Shown here one piece after another: positions 39,977 through 48,862 of a stretch of 59,931 nucleotides of DNA (positions are counted from its first letter, which is position 1; the number at the start of each line of letters is the position of its first letter). The notes beneath the pieces are model-generated. The model did not search any database. It had not been told where the DNA came from and was given only the letters and a program-made list of their open reading frames with translations. The stretch is from the NCBI GenBank assembly GCA_016290595.1, contig JAEEUR010000002.1:1-59931 (forward strand), read 5' to 3'. This DNA is from Lachnospiraceae bacterium (GTDB lineage Bacteria; Bacillota; Clostridia; Lachnospirales; Lachnospiraceae). A program made the position numbers and the translations under genes.

Positions 39977-41119
39977 TCAGATCCTTCGGATCAGGCCGGC
40001 CAGCAGGGCGCCGCGCGGGATCAGCTCGGAGATGACCATATATTCTTCCGAACTGTGCTGGCCGGAGCCGCTCGAGCCGAGGCCGTCCAGCACCGGGATG
40101 CCCATATCGGCCACGTAGTTGCCGTCCGAAACGCCGCCCCGGATCGGCGCTTCTCCGACCGGAAAACCCAGTTCCTCCCCGATCTGCTGCGCCAAACGGA
40201 CCAGTTCCCGCGTCTTCGCCGTCGGCTCCATCGGCGGAAAGCCGGGCCTGAAATCAAAGCTCGCCTCGGCCCCCGGCAGGACAGGCCTGCGCGCTTCTAT
40301 CTGCTCCCGGACCCATTCACAGTCCTCCTTTTGGGGATAGCGCATGCAGACGGCCGCCTCGGCACGGTCGCTGACCACGTTGTAGCGGGTCCCGCCGTTT
40401 ATCAGGGTCACGCTGAGCGTAGTGTTCCGTTCCGGGCTGGTCAGTCCTTCCAGAAACAGGATCTGGTGCGCGAGTTCGAGATTCGCGTTGATCCCGTCCT
40501 GCGGCGCACTGCCCGCATGCGACGCTCTGCCCGTGCAGCGGACCGTGATCATGACTTCGCCTTTGCGGGCCGTTACGATCCGGACCGGCCCCTCCAGACC
40601 GGTCTCCGCCAGCAGGCAGGCGCAGCTGTCCCTGGCTTCCTGCATGATGATCTCCCGGGAGCCGGGCGAATCGATCTCCTCGTCGCCGTTGTGCACGACG
40701 GCGATCCGCTTGTTCAGCGGGATCCCCAGCTCCTTCAGCGCCTTGAGCGCCCAGATGATCAGGACGTCGCCGCCCTTCATATCGATCACGCCGGGTCCGT
40801 ACATCTTTCCGCCCTCCCGCCGGACGGGCAGGGAACCGAGCGGATGGACCGTATCGAAGTGGCCGAGCAGCATCAGCTTTTTCTCCCCTTTGCCCAGACG
40901 CAGCCGCAGGCAGTTCCCGCTCTTTTCGCGGGGGATCACTTCAGGCGTTTCACCCAGCCGCTTCTGATAGAGCGCGCGCAGGACTTCGGCGCAGGCATCG
41001 ACGGCCGCCTTGTCCGTGGACGGCGACTCCGCCTTCACCAGCGTAAGAATATCTTCAAGGATCTCTTCCTCGTGTTCCTTCAGGTAGGAATAGATCTTCT
41101 GTTCCGTATGATCCTTCAT
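39977..41119 (-). CDS. M20 family metallopeptidase (carboxypeptidase G2-like)
   Basis: A 380-residue zinc peptidase. Metal ligands are in GHFDTVHPLGS, GVIDMKGG (Asp) and the catalytic Glu in HNGDEEIDSPGS, with an RASHAGSAPQDGINAN dimerisation-domain segment and a late SSGSGQHSSEEYM motif. By similarity to glutamate carboxypeptidases it likely removes C-terminal glutamate or a related residue; substrate is inferred only. No signal peptide. I chose ATG at 41119 (MKDHTEQ) rather than a start 31 codons upstream whose extension is basic and atypical. Confidence 0.82.
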   Translation of the reverse strand: MKDHTEQKIYSYLKEHEEEILEDILTLVKAESPSTDKAAVDACAEVLRALYQKRLGETPEVIPREKSGNCLRLRLGKGEKKLMLLGHFDTVHPLGSLPVRREGGKMYGPGVIDMKGGDVLIIWALKALKELGIPLNKRIAVVHNGDEEIDSPGSREIIMQEARDSCACLLAETGLEGPVRIVTARKGEVMITVRCTGRASHAGSAPQDGINANLELAHQILFLEGLTSPERNTTLSVTLINGGTRYNVVSDRAEAAVCMRYPQKEDCEWVREQIEARRPVLPGAEASFDFRPGFPPMEPTAKTRELVRLAQQIGEELGFPVGEAPIRGGVSDGNYVADMGIPVLDGLGSSGSGQHSSEEYMVISELIPRGALLAGLIRRI

Positions 41120-41260
41120 GTCCGTATTCCCGTCTTTCCGCTTCCGGTTTCCGTCCCGCCGGACGGACCGTTCTGCGGATAGTATTGTAGCACAGCGAAG
41201 AGCCGCTGGCAAACGGACGACGGAAACAATCTGTTTTTTCAGCTTTTTTACAGATTTGTA

Positions 41261-41289
41261 TTGACAGACGTCAAATAAGATCGTATATT
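41261..41289 (+). promoter_or_regulatory. promoter of the ArsR operon
   Basis: Perfect TTGACA (41261-41266) and TATATT (41284-41289) with a 17-bp spacer, 55 bp before the first gene of the operon. Confidence 0.7.
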
Positions 41290-41305
41290 TGTTTCGACAG
41301 ATGTC
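41263..41305 (+). promoter_or_regulatory. two operator-like sites, GACAGACGTC and GACAGATGTC
   Basis: Two near-identical imperfect palindromes, GACAGACGTC (41263-41272) and GACAGATGTC (41296-41305), lie 33 bp apart, about three helical turns. One overlaps the -35 box and the other the transcription start. Binding by the ArsR-type protein encoded downstream would give autoregulation. Confidence 0.55.
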
Positions 41306-41343
41306 TAATTATATTTTCAATTAGAGATTGGAGGTTTAGAAAA

Positions 41344-41697
41344 ATGGATTTTCAGGAAAGATACAGACAGGTCCTTGCGGAGGAAGCGGCAAAGCACCGG
41401 GAAGCGGCGGCTCAGGCCAGATCCCGGGGCGATGAAAGAACGCATTCCGTAGAGCTGATGCAGGCCAGCATGCTGGGCCCGATGCTGGAGCAGCTGGGAA
41501 AGGTGGAGCATGAAAAGATCCGTCCCGGCCTCCTGCAGAAAGAGATCGACTTTATGCTCGGCGAGCAGAAGCGCTATGAAGCGATGAACGATTACGACCA
41601 GGCCGACCGCTGGCGCCTCAAGGCGGAAACGGCCCGTTTCGCGCTTCAGGCGCTTCGGACGCTGGAAGCGGAGCAGGCTCCGGAGGCAAAAGCATGA
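41344..41697 (+). CDS. small helical protein cotranscribed with ArsR regulator
   Basis: A 117-residue, mostly helical, charged protein with no family that I recognise. Segments such as EEAAKHREAAAQAR and LQKEIDFMLGEQKRYEAMND suggest an antiparallel coiled coil. ATG follows TTGGAGG. Its stop overlaps the ArsR-DUF2087 start (ATGA), so expression is coupled. It may be an effector-binding partner or co-regulator; the sequence does not decide this. Confidence 0.55.
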   Translation: MDFQERYRQVLAEEAAKHREAAAQARSRGDERTHSVELMQASMLGPMLEQLGKVEHEKIRPGLLQKEIDFMLGEQKRYEAMNDYDQADRWRLKAETARFALQALRTLEAEQAPEAKA

Positions 41698-42242
41698 AGA
41701 ACGACGCCCTGATGATCTTCAAGGTCCTGGCCGACGATACGCGCCTTCGCATCCTGCAGGCGCTGCGGGAAAAGGACATGTACGTGGAGCTTCTGTCCGA
41801 GCGGCTGAGTCTGACGCCGCCGACCATCTCCTTTCATTTAAAAAAACTGCAGGACGCCGGACTTGTAGACGCGCGGCGCGAGCAGTATTATATCGTTTAT
41901 TCGCTGCGGAAGGAGGCGTTCGGGATCTCCCTGTCCGAGCTTCTCTTCTCTGCCGAGGATTCGAAGGCCGCCGGGGATCTGCGCGAGGAGCAGTACCGGC
42001 GGAAGGTCTTAAAGAGCTTCATGCCGGACGGCTATTGCAAAGCGCTGCCCGCGCAGATCAAGAAGCGGATGATCATCTACGAGGAGATCTTCCGGCGCTT
42101 TGATCCTTCGCGCAGCTATACCGAGCCGGAGGTCAATGAAGTGATCGGACAGGTGCATGAGGATTTCTGCAGCGTCCGGCGGGATTTCATCGGCCTCGGC
42201 TGGATGCACCGGAAAGACGGCGTCTACTATATCGACCGGTAA
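41694..42242 (+). CDS. ArsR-family regulator with DUF2087 domain
   Basis: Residues 5-80 are an ArsR-type winged helix (IFKVLADDTRLRILQALREK, LTPPTISFHLKKLQDAGLV), and residues 100-182 match DUF2087 (KALPAQIKKRMIIYEEIF, EVNEVIGQVHEDFCSVRRDFIGLGWM). ArsR proteins repress in the absence of a ligand; the ligand of this fusion class is unknown. No metal-binding Cys pair of the CxCxC type is present. It is coupled to the helical protein upstream and ends 33 bp from the convergent ATP-grasp gene, with no visible terminator. Confidence 0.85.
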   Translation: MKNDALMIFKVLADDTRLRILQALREKDMYVELLSERLSLTPPTISFHLKKLQDAGLVDARREQYYIVYSLRKEAFGISLSELLFSAEDSKAAGDLREEQYRRKVLKSFMPDGYCKALPAQIKKRMIIYEEIFRRFDPSRSYTEPEVNEVIGQVHEDFCSVRRDFIGLGWMHRKDGVYYIDR

Positions 42243-42275
42243 GGCAGCGCCGCCGTATGTTTCCGCTATATACGA

Positions 42276-43457
42276 TCAGCCCAGAACGTATTTCATGTAC
42301 GCCTGGGTCTCTTCGAAGGTCTTAAACTTTGCCGTATACATATACCGCCCCATCGACGGCCAGTTGATCCGCGGCATCTCCTCCTGCATGACGATGGCCG
42401 CGCCGTAACGGCTCATGATCTCCTCGTGCGTATGCGTGTAGGAATGGCCGTCCTTGCGGCTCGTATAAGCGCAGTAATACTGATCCGGCGACTCCGGGAG
42501 CCTCCGCTCGTCAAAGGCCACCATATCCGCAAAGATCTGGTAAACGTCGGTGGAATGGGCGAAATTCATCATATCCGGCGAGTAGCCGCCGGCCGGACGC
42601 ATGTTGACTTCCAGCGCAACGTAATCTCCCGCTTCACCCAGTCCCGGATAGGCCTTGCTCAGGCGGAAAAACTCCAGATGGACGAAGCGCCGCGCCGCAC
42701 AGAAGGCCTTGACCGTCCTGCGTCCCAGGGCACGCAGCTTTTCGTCCACGTCCGGACGGGAATAGTACATCAGATCAAGATCGTTGTTGACGACGTCCAT
42801 CACCGGAGGAAATTCGGACATGTTTTCAAACAGCGGCTCGCAGTGCGAATCATAGATCGCGTCGTAGGAGCAGATACTGCCCTGGATGTATTCCTCCATG
42901 ACGTAGAGCTGTCCCGGCAGGTTATTGTAGAAAGCGTCGAAGTCGGCCTCGTTTTCCAGCTTCCAGGTAGCGGCCGCGCCGACGCCGTTGTCCGGCTTGA
43001 CGACCACGGGATAACCGACCGTTTCGATAAAGGCACGGCCCGCCTCCCGCGTGGAGACCACGTGCTGCCGGGCGGTCGGGATGCCGGCGTCCAGATAGAT
43101 CTTCTTCATCAGGGATTTCTGCTTGATGAAGCCGATGCGGTCGGAACGGATCCCGCTCGTAACGTTGAAGTCCGTGCGGAGGGCTGCGTCCTGCTCCAGC
43201 CAGTATTCGTTCATCGACTCGATCCAGTCGATCCGGCCGTACTTAAAGGCAAAGAACGCCACGGCCCGGTAGACCTGATCGTAGTTCTCCAGACTGCCGA
43301 CCTTGTAGTACTCGGTCAGCGCGGATTTTAAAGGTGTCTCCAGCTCATCGTAGGGTGTATCGCCGACGCCCAGCACGGTGATGCCGTTCCGGCGGAGACG
43401 GTCGCAGAACATCCAGTACGTCCGCGGAAAATTCGGAGAAATAAAAACAAAATTCAT
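42276..43457 (-). CDS. ATP-grasp domain protein
   Basis: A 393-residue ATP-grasp ligase-like protein. The N-terminal domain begins MNFVFISPNFPRTYW. The ATP-binding region includes YPVVVKPDNGVGAAATWKLEN and a VMEEYIQGSICSYDAI segment, and a late ALEVNMRPAGGY carries metal-binding Glu/Asn. ATP-grasp enzymes ligate a carboxylate to an amine or thiol through an acyl phosphate. Substrates here are unknown. It is downstream of the hgd cluster on the same strand, but a hairpin lies between, so it is probably not part of that operon. Confidence 0.75.
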   Translation of the reverse strand: MNFVFISPNFPRTYWMFCDRLRRNGITVLGVGDTPYDELETPLKSALTEYYKVGSLENYDQVYRAVAFFAFKYGRIDWIESMNEYWLEQDAALRTDFNVTSGIRSDRIGFIKQKSLMKKIYLDAGIPTARQHVVSTREAGRAFIETVGYPVVVKPDNGVGAAATWKLENEADFDAFYNNLPGQLYVMEEYIQGSICSYDAIYDSHCEPLFENMSEFPPVMDVVNNDLDLMYYSRPDVDEKLRALGRRTVKAFCAARRFVHLEFFRLSKAYPGLGEAGDYVALEVNMRPAGGYSPDMMNFAHSTDVYQIFADMVAFDERRLPESPDQYYCAYTSRKDGHSYTHTHEEIMSRYGAAIVMQEEMPRINWPSMGRYMYTAKFKTFEETQAYMKYVLG

Positions 43458-43568
43458 AGTACTTCTATCCTTTCAGGGAAAGATGGGCGGATTATAGCAC
43501 CGGGAATAACAAAAAGCAACAGACAAGAGCAACGGATAGAATGAAAAAACAGTGAAATAAGAACAGAA

Positions 43569-43597
43569 GGGGGCGGCATAAAGCCGCCCCCGTTTTT
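43569..43597 (-). terminator. terminator after the hgd cluster
   Basis: GGGGGCGGC and GCCGCCCCC form a perfect 9-bp stem with a five-base loop, 33 bp beyond the hgdB stop. The T-run (TTTTT) lies on the plus-strand side and only a T-rich tract (TTCTGTTCTT) lies on the minus-strand side. Confidence 0.6.
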
Positions 43598-43623
43598 GGG
43601 ATCTTGTTTTCGCCTTCCCTGTT

Positions 43624-44772
43624 TTACATGCTCAGCACGTCGGCGAACGCCTGGATGGCGGTAGCCGCCTGGCCGAAGTCGCGCATCTGCTGATCGATAC
43701 CCAGCTTGATGTGCGGGATGCCGGCTCCGTCAAGAGCCTTCTTCAGGTAAGGATACTCCATCTCCTCCGGGTCGCAGAACTGCTGCATGAAGAGCACCAG
43801 GCCCTTCGCGCCGCTTTCCTTGACCAGGTTCGCCACGAATTCGCCGCGGCGGTTCTGATTGGAGGCTTCGTCGTAGAGCAGGACGTCGTAGTCCTCGTTC
43901 GCGAACTGCTTCGCAAGAGCCATCATCGGATCGCCCTCTTCGTCCGCGTCCACACGGATGGTGCGGCTCTCGTGCGCTACGTCGTCGGTCGCGATGGCAA
44001 CGTTGTTGTCATCGAAGATCTTTAAGAGCACGGGGTTGTCGCAGATGATGCCGCTGGTCACGATCTTGACGCCGTTCCAGTTGGAGGCCGGCAGGGCGGC
44101 CAGCTCGGCGTTCAGTTCGTTCAGCTTCTCGGTGTAGGCGGGCTTCTCCATGAAGTAGCCGGCCTTTAAGACCGCGCTGCGGTTCACGGCGGAAACGGCT
44201 TCCGGATGCTCACCGGCGAGCTTCACGAACTCGCGGCGGGCCTGACGGAACTTGTTGTAGACCTTGATGGCGGCGCGGATGTCCTCGTCCGTCATTTTGT
44301 GGCCGGCGATCTTGTCCAGTTCATTGCGGACGTTGGTGTACTGATCCACGGTGAACTGCAGGCCGAAGGCCGGGCGGCGGTACTGCGGATGCGCCAGGAA
44401 GATGGTCGGCATCTTCTGCAGCTTGGCCATGGAAACGCGGAAGTTCTGGCTCATCGGACGCAGGGTGTCGCAGATGGTGGGCGTGATGACGCCGTCCAGC
44501 TGATCCATGGTGCCGTCCAGCATCATCTCCAGCGCCAGCTGGGCGATGGTGCAGTAGAAGGTGGCGCAGTACTCTTTCGCGCGGGCGATGGTCTTGTTGT
44601 TCGAGCCCCAGATGCCCATGGGCACCATGCCGGCCGCGTAGACCAGCTCTTCGGGAGCGTAGTAAGGCAGAACGCCGATGACTTTCTTTCCGGCCGCCTT
44701 ATACTCGTTTAAGAGCTTCTTCGGGGCGTAAGCCGCCGCCTTGAATTCCTGAAATCTTGCTTCCAAACTCAT
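43624..44772 (-). CDS. hgdB: 2-hydroxyglutaryl-CoA dehydratase subunit beta
   Basis: HgdB and HgdA form the oxygen-sensitive dehydratase that removes water from (R)-2-hydroxyglutaryl-CoA to give glutaconyl-CoA, using iron-sulfur clusters and ATP-driven electron priming by HgdC. The 382 residues show the family opening (GKKVIGVLPYYAPEELVYAAGMVPMGIWG), a Cys in FYCTIAQ, and TICDTLRPMSQN, with another Cys in QQFCDPEEMEYPYL, the probable cluster ligands. It is 11 bp downstream of hgdA. Confidence 0.92.
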   Translation of the reverse strand: MSLEARFQEFKAAAYAPKKLLNEYKAAGKKVIGVLPYYAPEELVYAAGMVPMGIWGSNNKTIARAKEYCATFYCTIAQLALEMMLDGTMDQLDGVITPTICDTLRPMSQNFRVSMAKLQKMPTIFLAHPQYRRPAFGLQFTVDQYTNVRNELDKIAGHKMTDEDIRAAIKVYNKFRQARREFVKLAGEHPEAVSAVNRSAVLKAGYFMEKPAYTEKLNELNAELAALPASNWNGVKIVTSGIICDNPVLLKIFDDNNVAIATDDVAHESRTIRVDADEEGDPMMALAKQFANEDYDVLLYDEASNQNRRGEFVANLVKESGAKGLVLFMQQFCDPEEMEYPYLKKALDGAGIPHIKLGIDQQMRDFGQAATAIQAFADVLSM

Positions 44773-44783
44773 GATCAGCCTCC

Positions 44784-46220
44784 TTATTCTGCCATTTCCT
44801 TGCGGATCTGCATGGCTTCCACCAGGCCCTGAACACGGGTTTCATACTGGGCTTCGTTGAAGTTGCGCGGGTCGGCCTGGTCGCCGTCGAAGCCGGCGCA
44901 GGGGATGCCGAGGTCCGCGGTGAAGCGGCGCTGCATCTCGGCCATGTAGCCGGACCACGGCTTGCAGGAACGGTTGTAGTGGACCAGAACGCCGTCTACC
45001 TTGTTCTCACGGCAGATGCCTTCGCGCCACTCGACGCCCTTCTCGATGGAGACGGAGTTCGGGGCCTTGCAGTACGCGCTGACCATCTCGTCCATGTTGT
45101 TGTAGACGAAACCGAAAGCCGGGGCGTACACGACGGCGGTCACGTTGATGCCGTTGGCCTTCAGCGGCTTGAACAGGTTCGGCAGCTTCGGCCAGCAGGG
45201 GATGCCTTCGAACATGACGCGGTACTGTTCCGGGAACGGCAGCGTGGAGGTGCCTTCCTTGATGTTCTTCTCCAGGTCGACGGCCAGCAGATCGAACGCG
45301 TCGGCAGCTTCCTTCTTGCCGCGGGCGGTCACGACGTCCGCCATGTGGTTGAACAGATCGAAGCCGCTTAAGGGGGCGGGCTTGTACTGCAGGTAGTTGC
45401 AGACCTTCAGCCAGTTTTGGGCGGTCCGGTTGGCCTGCTTGCAGGCATGCTCGAACTTCGCTTCGTCGAACTTCTTGCCGGTCAGCTCTTCCAGCTGCTT
45501 GATGGCGTTGTCGAACTGGGCACGGATATACTTCACGTTCTCCGGATTCGGATCCATGGTGTTGTTGTAGGGAACGTCGATCATGATCAGCGGGATATTG
45601 CACATACGGGCAATGTTCTCATACCACTTGGTCATGCAGTTGCAGATGTTGTTGCAGCACAGCACGAAATCCGGCTGCGGCATGCGCATCTGGCGGTACG
45701 GCTGGATGGATTCCCGGCGGCGCTCTTTTTCACGGCCTTCCGGCAGCGCTTCGATCTCATAGATGTCTTCCAGCACGATGTACGGGGTCTGGGTCTTGGG
45801 ATCCTTGACGGGCTTGCCGTCCGGGCCCATGACGATGTTGCCGTCGGCATCCTTTAAGGGCTTGCCGGTGCGGGGATTGATCACGTAGCCGTCTTCCTTG
45901 TCCCAGTCGATCTTGCGGGCCGCGCGCTTGCCGGCCGCATAGGCCAGAGAGATACGGGCATAGCCGCAGATATCGTTGTCAAAACCCAGATCCTCGGCGG
46001 CCTGGCACATGATCTCGCCGTCACGGTTCGCCGCGATGCCGGCAGCCTGGTTTTCCGGATACATGACGTTCAGGTCGAAGGCTTCCGCCAGTTCGCAGGG
46101 GAACTTGGAAGAGGACCAGCCGACCAGTTTGCCTTCCGCCTTGGCCTTGCGGGCATCCGCGTAGACGTCTTCCACGACCTTACGCAGGGCCTTTACGCCA
46201 GGGCTAACTTCCTTAGCCAT
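44784..46220 (-). CDS. hgdA: 2-hydroxyglutaryl-CoA dehydratase subunit alpha
   Basis: Partner of HgdB. The 478 residues begin GVKALRKVVEDVYADARKAK. Cysteines in SKFPCELAE, LCCNNICNCMTKW and NRSCKPWSGYM are candidate cluster ligands. A Gly/Asp-rich turn segment (residues 130-165, NPRTGKPLKDADGNIVMGPD) is also seen in long HgdA proteins of the Acidaminococcus type. I chose ATG at 46220 after AGGAGG. The order hgdC-hgdA-hgdB matches glutamate-fermenting anaerobes. Confidence 0.92.
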   Translation of the reverse strand: MAKEVSPGVKALRKVVEDVYADARKAKAEGKLVGWSSSKFPCELAEAFDLNVMYPENQAAGIAANRDGEIMCQAAEDLGFDNDICGYARISLAYAAGKRAARKIDWDKEDGYVINPRTGKPLKDADGNIVMGPDGKPVKDPKTQTPYIVLEDIYEIEALPEGREKERRRESIQPYRQMRMPQPDFVLCCNNICNCMTKWYENIARMCNIPLIMIDVPYNNTMDPNPENVKYIRAQFDNAIKQLEELTGKKFDEAKFEHACKQANRTAQNWLKVCNYLQYKPAPLSGFDLFNHMADVVTARGKKEAADAFDLLAVDLEKNIKEGTSTLPFPEQYRVMFEGIPCWPKLPNLFKPLKANGINVTAVVYAPAFGFVYNNMDEMVSAYCKAPNSVSIEKGVEWREGICRENKVDGVLVHYNRSCKPWSGYMAEMQRRFTADLGIPCAGFDGDQADPRNFNEAQYETRVQGLVEAMQIRKEMAE

Positions 46221-46268
46221 AGATTTTTTCCTCCTGATTACGGGCCGATGCAAACGTCGGCCCTGCAT

Positions 46269-47060
46269 TTATTGCTGTGCTTTTAAAGCTTTCTGATACG
46301 CGAACAGGGCGGCGCCCAGCGCGCCGACGTACTGGGTCAGCGGGCTCGTATAAACGATGTGGCCCAGGCCCTCTTCCAGCGACTCCACGATGCCCTTGTT
46401 CTGCGCGACGCCGCCGGTCATAACCACGCGGTCCTGAACGCCGATGCGGTTCACCAGGCCCACCACGCGGTTCGCCACCGAGTGATGGATGCCGTTGATG
46501 ATGTCGCACTTGTCCGTGGCCTGCGCCAGCTGGCTGATGACCTCGCTCTCCGCAAAGACGGTGCAGGTGGAGCTGATGGCGATGCGCTTGGTAGACTTTG
46601 CCGCCAGGTCGCCCAGCTCGCTGACCTTCACCTCCAGAACACGCGCCATAACGTCCAGGAAACGGCCCGTGCCGGCGGCACATTTGTCGTTCATCTGGAA
46701 GTTGACCAGCGCCCCGTTCTCGATGTGCATGCACTTGACGTCCTGGCCGCCGATATCGATGACGGTGTGAACGTCCGGGAACAGGAACGTGGCGCCTCTG
46801 GCGTGGCAGGACAGCTCGCTCATCTGCGCGTGGGCGATCCCGTCCAGGGAATTCCGTCCGTAGCCGGTGGCCAGGGTGAAATCCATGTCTTCATGGGTCA
46901 GACCGCAGCTCGTCAGCACGTCCTCGATCGCCCGGGCGGGGCCGCTCGTGCCGGCGCCGACGTCGATCAGCGATTTGCTGATGATGTCCTTGCCGTTCTT
47001 TAAAATGACGCATTTGGACGCGGTGGAGCCCACGTCAATGCCGAGGGTGTAAATGCTCAT
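46269..47060 (-). CDS. hgdC: 2-hydroxyglutaryl-CoA dehydratase activator (archerase)
   Basis: A homodimeric ASKHA-fold ATPase that injects one energised electron into HgdAB. Nucleotide motifs are GIDVGSTASKCVIL and VIDIGGQDVK and the C-terminal VMTGGVAQNKGIVESLEE. The dimer-bridging [4Fe-4S] cysteines are Cys127 in NDKCAAGTGRF and Cys166 in SSTCTVFAESE. 263 residues. It lies 8 bp after gcdA and 48 bp before hgdA. Confidence 0.94.
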   Translation of the reverse strand: MSIYTLGIDVGSTASKCVILKNGKDIISKSLIDVGAGTSGPARAIEDVLTSCGLTHEDMDFTLATGYGRNSLDGIAHAQMSELSCHARGATFLFPDVHTVIDIGGQDVKCMHIENGALVNFQMNDKCAAGTGRFLDVMARVLEVKVSELGDLAAKSTKRIAISSTCTVFAESEVISQLAQATDKCDIINGIHHSVANRVVGLVNRIGVQDRVVMTGGVAQNKGIVESLEEGLGHIVYTSPLTQYVGALGAALFAYQKALKAQQ

Positions 47061-47068
47061 ACGTCTTA

Positions 47069-48835
47069 TTACTTCTTGTAGGTCACGAAGTCGCGCATGG
47101 TGCGCGGGCTCAGCATCTGATGGAACGGGCAGATCTGGACCGGATTCTGGTACACGGAGTACGCAAACGCCACGATGTAGTTGCGCATCATGTTCATGTT
47201 TACGATCTCATCGACCAGACCGAGTTCGCCGCAGGCCTGCGGACGGGACTTGGCGGCGTAATCCTGGATGATCTCGTTCATCTTCTTGATGGTGCCTTCC
47301 AGGGACTCGCCGGCCTTGTATTCCTTCGCTAAGCGGCGGGAATACATGGCAGCCGCGGCGGTCTCGCCGTGCATGACGTAGATCTCGGTCGCAGCCGTGC
47401 CCAGACTGAACGCGTTGGTGTCGTTGCCCTGCGGGCCGCCCATGACGTAGTGCGCAGCGGCGGTACCCTTGCGGAGCGTGATCTCCAGCTGCGGGATGTG
47501 GCTGTTCTGGATGGAATAGATGAGGGACTGGCCCAGGCCGAGCAGTTCGGCCTTCTCGGCGTCGTCGCCGACGTCGATGCCGGTGGTATCCTGGATCCAG
47601 ACGATGGGCAGCTTATCGCGGGCGCACAGGGTGACGAATTCGTTCATCTTGATCAGGCCCTGACGGTACAGCTTGCCGCCGATACCTACGGAGTTGGGGT
47701 TCTGATCCAGCTTGTATTCCGGATAGTGCATCAGCAGGCCCTGGACGTTGGCGATGACGCCGACCAGCAGGCCTTCGGCCTTCGCAAGGCCGGCCACGAT
47801 CTCCGGACCGTAGCCCTTCTTGTATTCCAGGAACTGGCTCTTGTCGAAGAGACGGCCGATGACGTCGTAGATGTCGTAGGTGCGCTTCTTGTCCATCGGG
47901 ATCAGGCTGTACAGATCGTTCGGGTTGAGGGCCGGAAGAGCCGGATCGTCGACCCGGAAGAACTCCGGATTGTAGGCGGGCAGGAAGGACATGTATTTCT
48001 TGATGCCGTCCAGTACGCCGTAGTCGTCCGCATAGACTTCGCGGAAGAAACCGGTCTGGCCGTAGTGGATCGGAACGGATCCGGGCGGCGTGGCGACTAA
48101 GCCCTTGCCGGCTTCGATCAGCGCCATGGCTGCTTCTTCATCCACGTAGCCCTTCGGGTTCATGCCGCCCACGATGCCGGCGCCGCCGACGGCCATGTTG
48201 GCCTTCTGGTGCGCGATCAGGATGGTCGGGCTGATGGAGTGATAGCCGCCGCCGGCCGGGTTGGTCCCGAAGATGCCGACGATGACCGGAATGCCCATCT
48301 GCTCCAGTTCCACGTTGCGGTAGAAAGGCGTGCCGCCGCCGCGGCGGTTCGGATACACCTTCTCCTGCTCGTCCAGCTTAACGCCGGAGCAGTTCAGGAC
48401 GTAGACCAGCGGGATGTGCAGGCACTTCGCCGTGTCGGAGGCGCGCAGCAGGTTGTCGGCCTGTCCGGGGATCCACGCGCCGGCGAGTTTCTTGTTGTCG
48501 GAAGCGACGATCAGAGCCCAGTGACCGCTGATGCGGCCTAAGCCCTTCACGATGGCGGTGGAGCCGTGGGAGTTGTGCTGCGGGTTGTAAAGACTGTTCA
48601 GGGGGCACCAGGTACCCGGATCGACCAGGTACTCCAGACGCTGCATGGCAGTGAGCTCGCCGCTCTTGTTGACGGCTTCGTCGGCCTTGCCGGCCTGGAT
48701 GGCGGCAACGGCGGACTCATACAGTTCTTTCTCGATGGCTAAGATCTGCTGCTCGTTCTCTTCATTGCGGGCGCGCAGGGGCTTGCCGACCTGAGGCATC
48801 GCCTGGAAATAGCTGGGCATCGAATAGAATCCCAT
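47069..48835 (-). CDS. gcdA: glutaconyl-CoA decarboxylase subunit alpha (carboxytransferase)
   Basis: GcdA moves the carboxyl group of glutaconyl-CoA to biotin, giving crotonyl-CoA, as part of a membrane sodium pump. The 588 residues show the acyl-CoA carboxyltransferase fold in two halves: PNRRGGGTPFYRNVELEQMG, GTNPAGGGYHS and GGAGIVGGMNPKGYVDEEAA in the first; a second half with WIQDTTGIDVGDDAEK and YVMGGPQGNDTNAFSLGT. The membrane and biotin-carrier subunits (GcdB, C, D) are not in the window. It lies 27 bp after gctB and 8 bp before hgdC. Confidence 0.92.
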   Translation of the reverse strand: MGFYSMPSYFQAMPQVGKPLRARNEENEQQILAIEKELYESAVAAIQAGKADEAVNKSGELTAMQRLEYLVDPGTWCPLNSLYNPQHNSHGSTAIVKGLGRISGHWALIVASDNKKLAGAWIPGQADNLLRASDTAKCLHIPLVYVLNCSGVKLDEQEKVYPNRRGGGTPFYRNVELEQMGIPVIVGIFGTNPAGGGYHSISPTILIAHQKANMAVGGAGIVGGMNPKGYVDEEAAMALIEAGKGLVATPPGSVPIHYGQTGFFREVYADDYGVLDGIKKYMSFLPAYNPEFFRVDDPALPALNPNDLYSLIPMDKKRTYDIYDVIGRLFDKSQFLEYKKGYGPEIVAGLAKAEGLLVGVIANVQGLLMHYPEYKLDQNPNSVGIGGKLYRQGLIKMNEFVTLCARDKLPIVWIQDTTGIDVGDDAEKAELLGLGQSLIYSIQNSHIPQLEITLRKGTAAAHYVMGGPQGNDTNAFSLGTAATEIYVMHGETAAAAMYSRRLAKEYKAGESLEGTIKKMNEIIQDYAAKSRPQACGELGLVDEIVNMNMMRNYIVAFAYSVYQNPVQICPFHQMLSPRTMRDFVTYKK

Positions 48836-48862
48836 GTTGTTTTTCCTCCAAAAAATATACTG

